A stretch of DNA of 7,614 nucleotides, from positions 1 through 7,614 of the forward strand of contig CAMNJK010000070.1 of the NCBI GenBank assembly GCA_946541435.1, in the 5' to 3' direction. The notes beneath the pieces were generated by a model. That model was not told the origin of the DNA. It searched no databases and worked only from the letters and a program-made list of their open reading frames with translations. The first letter of the stretch is position 1. Every line of letters begins with the position of its first letter. Positions 1 through 6,374 of this stretch are shown here, piece after piece. Origin of the DNA: an uncultured Bacillota bacterium (lineage in GTDB: Bacteria; Bacillota; Clostridia; Peptostreptococcales; Anaerovoracaceae). A program made the position numbers and the translations under genes.

Positions 1-3
1 ATC

Positions 4-627
4 TCAAACAAAGGGATTGTGCTCCTTTTCCCAGCCGATGTAGGTCGGTCCCATGTGTCCCGGATAAACATCTGTGTTGTCCGGCATGGGCCAGAGTTTT
101 TCGCGCACGGCATCCACCAGCTTCTTGTAGGAACAGCCCGGGAAGTCTGTCCTGCCGATGGAGTTCTGGAATAAGGTGTCTCCGCTGAAGCAGGTCAGCC
201 AGGCAGGAATATGGATGCACATGCCGCCGGGAGAATGCCCCGGTGTGTGCAGGAAGATGAGTTCCAGGCTGCCCACGTTCATCCTGTCTCCGTCATCCAC
301 CAGAATGTCCGGATGGATCTCGGTTACATGGCCGAACTGCCGGCTCATGTTGAAATCGGGATCCGCCAGCATTTCCTGTTCGTTGACGTTGGCGATCACC
401 TTGAGATCCGGATAATCCTCCAGCAGGGCCGGGATCCCCATGATGTGATCCGCGTGTCCGTGGGTCAGGATGATGTATTCCAGGTCAACGCCGGTGGATT
501 CCACCTGCTTTTTCATGGTCTCGTTCCAGTCTCCGGGATCCACGATAAATCCCTTGTTGGTCATCTCGTCGATGGCCAGATATGTATTCGTACCCAGCGC
601 TCCCGCTGGCATGTTCATGATCTTCAT
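4..627 (-). CDS. MBL-fold (glyoxalase II-like) metallohydrolase
   Basis: A 207-residue soluble protein of the metallo-beta-lactamase fold, glyoxalase II-like branch. The zinc-binding motif THGHADH is at residues 55-61 (H56, H58, D60, H61). The other expected metal ligands follow: H131 in HTPGHSPGG, D150 in FSGDTLF, and H191 in YPGHMGP. All ligands of a binuclear site are present, so the enzyme should be active. The length is usual for the short GloB-like hydrolases of Bacillota, which lack the C-terminal substrate domain of true glyoxalase II. The ATG start is supported by an AAGGAGG site a few bases upstream (GGAGG at 637-633), and the stop is TGA. The gene starts 33 nt after the rel stop with no terminator between, so it is probably the distal gene of a rel operon. 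Linkage to rel is familiar in Clostridia, but the substrate is not known and a thioester or glutathione-like substrate is only a guess. Confidence 0.9.
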   Translation of the reverse strand: MKIMNMPAGALGTNTYLAIDEMTNKGFIVDPGDWNETMKKQVESTGVDLEYIILTHGHADHIMGIPALLEDYPDLKVIANVNEQEMLADPDFNMSRQFGHVTEIHPDILVDDGDRMNVGSLELIFLHTPGHSPGGMCIHIPAWLTCFSGDTLFQNSIGRTDFPGCSYKKLVDAVREKLWPMPDNTDVYPGHMGPTYIGWEKEHNPFV

Positions 628-660
628 TGTTTCCTCCTTGACGCCGGGTTCCCGGGCAGC

Positions 661-2880
661 TTATGCCCTGCTTCTGTATGCGTCGATGATGCCGGGGACG
701 TTCTTCAGAGACCGGCACATCTTCTCCACCTGCTCTTTGTCGTGGATCCCCACAGTCAGGTCCATGCGAATGGTCTCGTCTCTGGCTGCTTCCGCGTGGA
801 TCCCCACGATATGTACGTCCATGTCCTCGCAGATCTTGGAGATGCTGGAGAAGATCCCCTTCTGATCTCTGGCGATGATGGCGATGGTGCTGTTGTAGGA
901 CCCCTTGCTCAGAAGCTCCGGATCCCAGCTGACCTCGATCATTCTCTTGCGGTCTTCTTCGTCGAGATTCCGCAGATTGTCGCAGTCTCTGCGGTGGACC
1001 GTGATGCCCCTGCCTTTGGTGATGAAGCCGACGATATCGTCTCCGGGCACCGGACGGCAGCAGCGGCCCAGCTGGATCAGCAGATTATCCACACCGTCAA
1101 CCACGACGCCGGTGGCGTCGATCATGTGCCTGTGTTCCTGTTCCGCCCGTTCCGTACGCTTCTGGACCTTCTCGCCCACCCGGTTCAGGTCATCCATGAG
1201 GCTGGTCTCTTTCGCCGTCTCCTCCAGGTGTCCGGCTTCTTCCTCATAACCCAGCAGGATGCCCATGACCTTGCTCTGGAAGTTGCCGCCGTAGCTGAGC
1301 TGGGTGAAGAGTTCGTCCTGATCCTTGAAGTTCAGTTCCTTGACCACCCGGTTCAGGTAGGAGTTCTTCAGCAGCTCCTTGGGATCATGTCCCTTCTTCC
1401 GCAGGTACTTGTCGAACAGGTCCTTGCCCTTGTCCACCGCGTCATTGCGGTTCTCGCGCTTCAGCCACTGCCGGATCTTGTTTCTGGCAGAGCTGCTCTT
1501 GGCGATCTTGAGCCAGTCGATGCTGGGGCCGGCCGCGTTGGGCGAAGTCACGATTTCGATGATGTTGCCGTTTTCCAGCGGATAATCGATGGTGACCATC
1601 TTGCCGTTCACCTTGGCGCCAACGCATTTGCATCCCACATCGGTGTGGATCTTAAAGGCGAAATCCAATGGAGTGGAACCCGCCGGCAGATCGATGACGT
1701 CTCCCTGAGGCGTGAACACGAATACCTGAGAAGAGAACAGGTCCATCTTCAGCGATTCCATGAACTCCCGCGGGTCACTGACATCCTTCTGCCATTCCAG
1801 AGCCTGCCGGAGCCAGCTGAGCTTCACCTCTTCGGTGTCGGACTTGATGCCCTCCTTGTACTTCCAGTGGGCAGCGATGCCGTATTCCGCGATCTGATGC
1901 ATCTCGTGGGTCCGGATCTGGATCTCAAAGGGCCGGCCCGCGTCGCCGATCACGGTGGTGTGCAGAGACTGATACATGTTTGGCTTGGGCATGGCGATAT
2001 AATCCTTGAACCGGCCGGGGATCGGTCTCCACATAGTATGCACAAGTCCGAGCACCGCGTAGCAGTCCCGGACAGTATCAACGATGATCCGTACGGCCAT
2101 CAGGTCGAAGATCTCATCGATGTTCTTGTGCTGATATTTCATTTTCTTGAAGATGCTGTAGAAGTGCTTCGACCTGCCGTAGATCTCATATTTGATGCCG
2201 ATCTCATCCAGGGCCTGCTTCATGTGGAAGATGATCCCGTCGATGGCATCCTCCCGCTCTTCCTTTCGTTCGCTCACCTGCTCCGCCAGATCATAGTAGG
2301 CTTCCGGTTCCAGGAACTTGAGGGCGATGTCCTCCAGCTCCATCTTCATGGAATAGATACCGAGGCGGGCAGCCAGAGGCGCGTAGATATCCAGGGTCTC
2401 CTGGCATTTCTCCACGATCTTGTCGTGGGTCATATAGTTGATAGTCCGCAGATTGTGCAGCCGGTCGGAAAGCTTGATGATCAGCACCCGGATGTCCTTG
2501 GACATGGCCAGGAACATCTTTCGCAGGTTCTCCACCTGACGCTGCTGCTTGCTTTCGAACTTCAGTGAACTCAGTTTGGTAACACCGTCCACCAGAAGGC
2601 CGACTTCCTCTCCGAAATCCCTGATCAGTTCTTCCTCGGTGTATTCCGTATCCTCCACCACATCGTGGAGCAGGCCGGCGACGATGGTCTCTTCGTCCAT
2701 GCCCAGTCCGGCCAGGATCTCAGCCACCGCCATGGGGTGGATCAGATAGGGTTCCCCGGACTTTCGAAGCTGACCTCGGTGCATTTCCTCCGCCGTATCA
2801 TAGGCGCGCTCGATCAGCTCGATATCATAATTCGGATTGTAGTCCAGTAAAGTTTTCAGGAATTCGGATTTTTTCTTCAT
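661..2880 (-). CDS. rel: Bifunctional (p)ppGpp synthetase/hydrolase Rel (RelA/SpoT family)
   Basis: This cytoplasmic enzyme makes and degrades (p)ppGpp, the stringent-response alarmone. With the ATG start it has 739 residues, the normal full length. Domain order: HD hydrolase (about 25-180) with H48, HD at 72-73, ED at 76-77 and D139 all intact; synthetase (about 235-340) with the GRSKHFYSI segment, RFKD at 290-293 and E319/Q321 in FEIQIRT; TGS (about 386-447) with H412; a helical region; a zinc-finger-like domain with C607, C608, H629 and C633; and a C-terminal ACT domain (about 664-739). RFKD, rather than the EXDD of monofunctional RelA, together with the intact HD site, indicates that both activities are present. 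The start is uncertain: ATG at 2880 is chosen, but an in-frame GTG at 2886 would add two residues, and neither has a strong ribosome binding site, unlike the neighbouring genes. The gene follows secDF after about 110 nt and precedes the MBL hydrolase. Confidence 0.96.
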   Translation of the reverse strand: MKKKSEFLKTLLDYNPNYDIELIERAYDTAEEMHRGQLRKSGEPYLIHPMAVAEILAGLGMDEETIVAGLLHDVVEDTEYTEEELIRDFGEEVGLLVDGVTKLSSLKFESKQQRQVENLRKMFLAMSKDIRVLIIKLSDRLHNLRTINYMTHDKIVEKCQETLDIYAPLAARLGIYSMKMELEDIALKFLEPEAYYDLAEQVSERKEEREDAIDGIIFHMKQALDEIGIKYEIYGRSKHFYSIFKKMKYQHKNIDEIFDLMAVRIIVDTVRDCYAVLGLVHTMWRPIPGRFKDYIAMPKPNMYQSLHTTVIGDAGRPFEIQIRTHEMHQIAEYGIAAHWKYKEGIKSDTEEVKLSWLRQALEWQKDVSDPREFMESLKMDLFSSQVFVFTPQGDVIDLPAGSTPLDFAFKIHTDVGCKCVGAKVNGKMVTIDYPLENGNIIEIVTSPNAAGPSIDWLKIAKSSSARNKIRQWLKRENRNDAVDKGKDLFDKYLRKKGHDPKELLKNSYLNRVVKELNFKDQDELFTQLSYGGNFQSKVMGILLGYEEEAGHLEETAKETSLMDDLNRVGEKVQKRTERAEQEHRHMIDATGVVVDGVDNLLIQLGRCCRPVPGDDIVGFITKGRGITVHRRDCDNLRNLDEEDRKRMIEVSWDPELLSKGSYNSTIAIIARDQKGIFSSISKICEDMDVHIVGIHAEAARDETIRMDLTVGIHDKEQVEKMCRSLKNVPGIIDAYRSRA

Positions 2881-2881
2881 A

Positions 2882-2909
2882 GTCACTTGCTTTCTGTAAC
2901 TTGCTTTCT
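2882..2909 (-). repeat. 14-nt tandem direct duplication at the rel translation start
   Basis: Two adjacent 14-nt units (2896-2909 and 2882-2895) match at 13 of 14 positions; on the minus strand each begins AGAAAGCAAGT. The second unit contains the alternative GTG start of rel and ends 1 nt before the ATG. The AGAAAG in each copy is the closest thing to a Shine-Dalgarno sequence here and is weak. It may be a simple slippage duplication or may affect translation initiation of rel; the sequence alone cannot decide. Confidence 0.6.
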
Positions 2910-2944
2910 TTTTGCGGGCCGGTTTCTCATCTTACAACATCCAA

Positions 2945-2977
2945 ATGCCGCAAACGCCATCAGGACGTTCGCGGCAT
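2945..2977 (-). terminator. Hairpin between secDF and rel; weak or imperfect terminator
   Basis: A 12-bp stem (2945-2956 with 2966-2977, one G-U wobble when read on the minus strand) closes a 9-nt loop, 14 nt after the secDF stop codon. The stem is GC-rich at its base (ATGCCGC/GCGGCAT). On the minus strand it is followed by TTTGGATGTTG, which is U-containing but not a continuous U-tract, so termination may be partial. It could instead be a 3'-end stabilising structure or an intercistronic attenuator ahead of rel. No clear sigma-A promoter is visible between it and rel. Confidence 0.45.
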
Positions 2978-2991
2978 GGAATCAGCTGTTG

Positions 2992-5481
2992 TTACAGACG
3001 GAAGTCTTCTTCGCTTTCTCTGGGTTCGGCCTTCTTGGCGTTGCCCTTCACATAACGCTTGGAACGGCGCTGGCCATTGGCCGGCTTTTTGGGCTTATCC
3101 TGCGCCTTCTTCGGAGCCGCAGTCTCAGCGGCTTCCGCAGCCGGTGCCTCAGCTGCCTCGATCGCCTGCTTCACAGGCGCCTCTTCCTTCGGCGCTTTTT
3201 CTGCTGCTTCTTCAGCGGCAGCAGGCCCTGCCAGTCTGGCTTTTTCCTTTGCGTCTTTCTTCGCCTGCTTCTTGGCCAGCTTCACCTGACGTTCATAAGT
3301 GGACACCTTGTTCATGGTGCTGAACTCATAGTAGAACGGCGAACATACGCAGATGGATGAATAGGTTCCGGCCAGGATACCGACCATCAGCGGCATGACG
3401 AATTCGCGGATTGCGTCGCCCGCCAGGATCAGCAGCGGGATCATGACGATGATGGTGGTCAATGAGGTCATCAGGGACCGGCCCAGCGTCTGGGTGATGG
3501 AGTTGTCGATGGTCTCCACCAGCTCGCCGCGCTTCATATAATTCAGGTTCTCTCTGATCCGGTCAAAGATAACGATGGTATCGTTGATGGAGTAACCGAC
3601 AACGGTCAGGATACCCGCGATGAAGGGGTTGTTGACGGTCACCTGGAAAATGGCGTAGAAGGAAATGACGATCAGAACGTCATGCAGGTCGCCCAGAAGG
3701 GCCGCCCCGCCGAACCGCCACTGACGGAACCGGATCCTGATATAGATCAGCATGCATGCCGCAGCGATGACCAGAGCCAGGATGGCATTGTTCCTGAGTT
3801 CCTTGCCCACGGATCCGCCGAACAGTTCCTGCGCCACTACATCCTTGTCCGTGGTGCCGAATTCTTCGTTGATGCTGTCGATGACCTTGGCCCGGTCAAC
3901 GTTCTCCAGCGCCTTGGTGGTACGGATCACGATACCGGAATTGTCAGCTCCGGAGTAGATGATCTCCGGATCCAGGTCATACTGGCTGATGGCCTTCTCC
4001 ACATCCGCGATCTTGACCTGTTTGTGCATGTCCATCTGGATCATGGTGCCGCCGGTGAAGTCGATACCGAAGTTGAGGCCCCGGACGATACCGCAGCCCA
4101 GACCGATGACCAGGATCACCGCGGAAATGCAGTAGAACACCTTTCTCTTATCGATAAAGTGGATCCGCTTGTGGAATGTGAAGCTGGCAGTGCCATCCTT
4201 CTTCATGCCGAAGAAGGACAGCTTGGCGAAGGATCTGCTCTGGGCGAACAGTCCCACGTACAGCTGTGTGACGATGACTGCCGTGAAGATACTGACGATG
4301 ATACCGACCATGAAGGTGAACGCGAATCCCTTAACGGAACTTGTGCCCACTTCATACAGGATGACAGCCGCGATCAGGGTGGTCACCTGGGAGTCGATGA
4401 TGGATGTCAGCGCCCGCTTATAACCGGTCTCCGCCGCCACCCGGATACTTCGTCCGGCAGAAAGTTCCTCCCGGATACGGGAGAATATGATAACGTTGGC
4501 GTCTACCGCCATACCGACAGCAACGATGATACCTGCGATACCGGGCAGGGTCAGTGTAACGCCCATCAGAGACATGATGTTCAGTACGATGACCACGTAG
4601 AACAAGAGCGCCAGGTCCGCCGCGATGCCAAGGCCTCTGTAGGCGATCAGCATCAGGAGCAGGATCAGTCCAAGACCGATCAGGCCGGCATAGACGCTCA
4701 TCTCAAGGGCATTGTATCCGATCTTCGCAGACTGTACCGAGGAGCTGACCTCAGTCAGGGTGATGGGCAGTGATCCGCCCCGGATCAGAGCCGCCAGGTT
4801 GGATGCTTCTTCCTGTGTGAAGTCACCGGTGATGCTGCAGCTTCCGCCGGCAATGGGCTCATTGACGTGAGGCGCGGAGATGATCTCGTTATCCAGCACG
4901 ATGGCGATGGCGCCGTCTCCCACACCCTCGATGGCGGATTTGACTTCTCCGTTATAAGCTTTCTTGGTGGCTTCGTAGAAGGCATCAGCGCCGCTCGAAT
5001 CGAATTTCAGATTGACTGCGTATCCTGTGGACTTGTCATCCTGTCCGGCCTGGGCGTCTTTGACGCTGCTTCCGTCCAGCACCTGGGTTCCGTCCGCAAG
5101 GATGAACTGCAGCTGCGCTGTCTTACCGATCTGTTCGATGGCTTCCTCTGCGTCTGTCGCGCCGGGAAGTTCGACACGGATACGGTTCTCACCCTCGATG
5201 GTGACTGTCGGCTCTGAAAGACCCATTTCATTGACACGGTTTTCGATGACCGCCTGGGTCTGTTCCATGACCGTACGCTTGTCATCTTCGGTACTGTACT
5301 TGGCCAGTTCCTCCTTGTCCGCTTCCAGAATGACGTAGACACCGCCCTTGATGTCAAGTCCAAGTCCCATCCGGTCCTTGATCGGTGTCATCGGTCCGAT
5401 TCCATTGACTGTAACGACCCATCCGAATGCGATGATAATGATGAAGATTATCGCCAGCACCCGTCTCACGTTATAACTCAT
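2992..5481 (-). CDS. secDF: Fused protein translocase subunit SecDF
   Basis: This membrane protein uses the ion gradient to help pull secreted proteins through SecYEG. SecD and SecF, separate in many bacteria, are one 829-residue chain. The SecD half (about 1-430) has TM1 at 8-26, the LGLDIKGG motif at 40-47, an extracytoplasmic domain to about 255, then five TM segments with GMAVDAN around D327. The SecF half starts near 440: a TM at about 447-467, LNFGIDFTGG at 469-478, an extracytoplasmic loop, then five TM segments with GYSINDTIVIFDR around D634. The membrane aspartates implicated in ion coupling are present. About 100 residues after the last TM form a low-complexity Ala/Lys/Glu/Pro tail (725-829), unusually long and net basic (about +8), ending in a Lys/Arg-rich stretch. 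The ATG has a GGAGG site at 5491-5487. The gene follows yajC but is separated from it by a terminator and a probable promoter. Confidence 0.96.
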   Translation of the reverse strand: MSYNVRRVLAIIFIIIIAFGWVVTVNGIGPMTPIKDRMGLGLDIKGGVYVILEADKEELAKYSTEDDKRTVMEQTQAVIENRVNEMGLSEPTVTIEGENRIRVELPGATDAEEAIEQIGKTAQLQFILADGTQVLDGSSVKDAQAGQDDKSTGYAVNLKFDSSGADAFYEATKKAYNGEVKSAIEGVGDGAIAIVLDNEIISAPHVNEPIAGGSCSITGDFTQEEASNLAALIRGGSLPITLTEVSSSVQSAKIGYNALEMSVYAGLIGLGLILLLMLIAYRGLGIAADLALLFYVVIVLNIMSLMGVTLTLPGIAGIIVAVGMAVDANVIIFSRIREELSAGRSIRVAAETGYKRALTSIIDSQVTTLIAAVILYEVGTSSVKGFAFTFMVGIIVSIFTAVIVTQLYVGLFAQSRSFAKLSFFGMKKDGTASFTFHKRIHFIDKRKVFYCISAVILVIGLGCGIVRGLNFGIDFTGGTMIQMDMHKQVKIADVEKAISQYDLDPEIIYSGADNSGIVIRTTKALENVDRAKVIDSINEEFGTTDKDVVAQELFGGSVGKELRNNAILALVIAAACMLIYIRIRFRQWRFGGAALLGDLHDVLIVISFYAIFQVTVNNPFIAGILTVVGYSINDTIVIFDRIRENLNYMKRGELVETIDNSITQTLGRSLMTSLTTIIVMIPLLILAGDAIREFVMPLMVGILAGTYSSICVCSPFYYEFSTMNKVSTYERQVKLAKKQAKKDAKEKARLAGPAAAEEAAEKAPKEEAPVKQAIEAAEAPAAEAAETAAPKKAQDKPKKPANGQRRSKRYVKGNAKKAEPRESEEDFRL

Positions 5482-5535
5482 AATTTCCTCCAGCTAATAA
5501 AGATATGTTTTTCTGCTTCTGTCACAGAATAGTAC

Positions 5536-5541
5536 ATTATA
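5536..5541 (-). promoter_or_regulatory. Probable -10 box of a secDF promoter
   Basis: A perfect TATAAT lies on the minus strand between the yajC terminator and secDF, with a likely transcription start near 5529 and a 5' leader of about 48 nt ending in a GGAGG site. The -35 region is weak: nothing close to TTGACA lies 16-18 nt upstream, and a TTGTAT lies 22 nt upstream. The position just after a terminator makes a promoter plausible. The rest of the 189-nt gap 5482-5670 holds only the terminator, the short AT-rich leader and the secDF ribosome binding site. Confidence 0.5.
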
Positions 5542-5571
5542 TTCTACACTTTTTTGAACTTGCATACAAGG

Positions 5572-5612
5572 ACAAAAACAAAGAAAGAAGAAATGCTTAC
5601 ATTTCTTCTTTC
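5572..5612 (-). terminator. Intrinsic terminator after yajC
   Basis: A perfect 13-bp inverted repeat (5583-5595 with 5600-5612) encloses a 4-nt loop. Read on the minus strand, the stem is followed directly by TTTGTTTTTGT, a good U-tract. It lies about 60 nt beyond the yajC stop. The stem is AT-rich but long and unbroken. It should end the tRNA-Leu/yajC transcript, at least partly separating yajC from secDF. Confidence 0.8.
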
Positions 5613-5670
5613 GATGAAAACCTTATGGATTTCGGGGGCTTTGTCCAAGTCCTGATCATGCGGGACCCGC

Positions 5671-6210
5671 TTATGCCTCCTGGTCTGCGTCAGCAGTTTC
5701 CTCAGCGGGAGCCTCAGCCGGTGCTTCTTCTGCTGCGGGCTCTTCTGCCGTAACTTCCACCGGCGCTTCCTCCGCTGCCGGTGCCTCTTCCGGAATCTCT
5801 ACCGGTGCTTCTTCTGCTGCCGGTTCTTCTTCTACAACAGGCGCCTTCTTCTTCATTCTCTTGGGCTTGGATTTTCTGACTTCGTTTTCCTCAGCGTCGC
5901 TGATCTCGTCAAAGTCCTCCGCCGCATGCTTGTTGTGGTTCTTGCCTTCGCTTACGACCTTCGAAATGGACCATCTCATCATTTCCATCTTGACCTTATC
6001 CGCGCCGACCTGAATCACAATGGTCTCGTCCTTTGTTTTGACGATCCTGCCGCAGATGCCGCCGATCGTAACGATCTCATCTCCGACCTGAACGCTGTTT
6101 CTCATCGCTGTGGTTTCCTTCTCCCGCTTCTTCTGCGGACGGATCATCAGGAAATACATGACGACGATCAGCAGTATCAAAGGCAAAATTGTGATAATTG
6201 TGGAATTCAT
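5671..6210 (-). CDS. yajC: Preprotein translocase subunit YajC with acidic repeat tail
   Basis: This small single-pass membrane protein associates with SecDF at the SecYEG translocon. It has 179 residues, whereas typical YajC proteins are about 85-115. Residues 5-23 form the N-terminal TM helix, followed by the family signature IRPQKKREKE (23-32) and the conserved cytoplasmic domain with VGDEIVTIGGICGRI (42-56). From about 88 the sequence becomes low-complexity: a mixed charged linker, a basic patch KSKPKRMKKK (113-122), then an Ala/Glu/Pro tail (126-179) with about 21 acidic and no basic residues, built from three 14-residue repeats. The ATG at 6210 is chosen because GGAGG lies 6 nt upstream and the TM helix begins at once. 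The frame is open further upstream, but that extension would run into the tRNA gene. The gene begins 37 nt after the tRNA-Leu and is followed by a clear terminator. Confidence 0.95.
   Translation of the reverse strand: MNSTIITILPLILLIVVMYFLMIRPQKKREKETTAMRNSVQVGDEIVTIGGICGRIVKTKDETIVIQVGADKVKMEMMRWSISKVVSEGKNHNKHAAEDFDEISDAEENEVRKSKPKRMKKKAPVVEEEPAAEEAPVEIPEEAPAAEEAPVEVTAEEPAAEEAPAEAPAEETADADQEA
5704..5829 (-). repeat. Three tandem 42-nt repeats in the yajC 3' end
   Basis: Three in-frame 42-nt units (5788-5829, 5746-5787, 5704-5745) encode 14-residue units with the core EEPAAEEAPVE (residues 128-169 of YajC). The first and third units share an identical 19-nt core, while the middle unit has drifted at synonymous sites. 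This points to expansion by duplication or slippage, with selection for the acidic Pro/Ala/Glu composition. Confidence 0.8.
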
Positions 6211-6216
6211 TGTCTT

Positions 6217-6221
6217 CCTCC
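6217..6221 (-). promoter_or_regulatory. Ribosome binding site that fixes the yajC start
   Basis: On the minus strand GGGAGGAAGACA precedes ATG, placing GGAGG 6 nt from the start codon. It decides for the ATG at 6210 over start codons further upstream in the same frame, which would overlap the tRNA gene. Confidence 0.85.
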
Positions 6222-6247
6222 CGGGTAAATAATGTATTATCTTGAAG

Positions 6248-6334
6248 TGGTGCCGGCAGTGGGGGTCGAACCCACACGGTGTTGCCACCACGGGATTTTG
6301 AATCCCGCACGTCTGCCAATTCCATCATGCCGGC
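6248..6334 (-). tRNA. tRNA-Leu (anticodon CAA, reads UUG)
   Basis: The full 87-nt class II tRNA can be folded by eye. The acceptor stem is GCCGGCA/TGCCGGC (6334-6328 with 6258-6252), the discriminator is A at 6251, and CCA is encoded at 6250-6248. The anticodon stem CGGGA/TCCCG encloses the loop TTCAAAA, giving anticodon CAA at 6300-6298. The long variable arm has the stem GGTG/CACC with a GCAA loop, as expected for leucine tRNAs, and the T arm is GTGGG/CCCAC around TTCGACC. The D region contains TTGGCAGA. The 5' end lies about 5 nt after the predicted transcription start, and yajC begins 37 nt after the CCA with no terminator between. Confidence 0.97.
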
Positions 6335-6345
6335 ACGACTCACAT

Positions 6346-6374
6346 ATTATAGCATCATACATTTACGATTTCAA
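6346..6374 (-). promoter_or_regulatory. Strong sigma-A-type promoter for tRNA-Leu (and probably yajC)
   Basis: On the minus strand, TTGAAA (6374-6369, five of six consensus bases) and TATAAT (6351-6346, perfect) are separated by exactly 17 nt, and the -10 is extended by TGC immediately upstream. The -35 lies within the last codons of the RND permease gene, and the TG of the extended -10 falls at its stop codon region. The predicted start near 6339 is about 5 nt before the mature tRNA 5' end, fitting a stable-RNA promoter. Confidence 0.85.

Noticed and set aside
211..2568. A very long plus-strand open frame opposite the MBL and rel genes
   Set aside because: Its translation is a His/Asp/Val/Leu-rich string with no domain, and it lies antisense to two clearly recognised genes. 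Such frames arise opposite GC-rich third codon positions.
2910..2944. Possible independent promoter for rel
   Set aside because: No pair of hexamers near TTGACA and TATAAT with 16-18 nt spacing could be found in the gap.
2887..3360. Plus-strand open frames over the secDF 3' end and the intergenic region
   Set aside because: They are rich in Leu/Phe/Arg or Ala/Ser, as expected from the complement of the Ala/Lys/Glu tail, and show no family resemblance.
3682..4773. A 363-codon plus-strand open frame opposite secDF
   Set aside because: It is Asp/His/Gln-rich, has no recognisable motif, and lies wholly antisense to conserved SecDF membrane segments.
6229..6240. Short AT-rich inverted repeat between the tRNA and yajC (ATAAT, 2-nt centre, ATTAT)
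   Set aside because: Five-base arms in an AT-rich gap are expected by chance, and there is no U-tract to make it a terminator.
6211..6291. Upstream-extended start of yajC
   Set aside because: The extension would translate part of the tRNA-Leu gene and put residues before the TM helix. The ATG at 6210 has a proper ribosome binding site.
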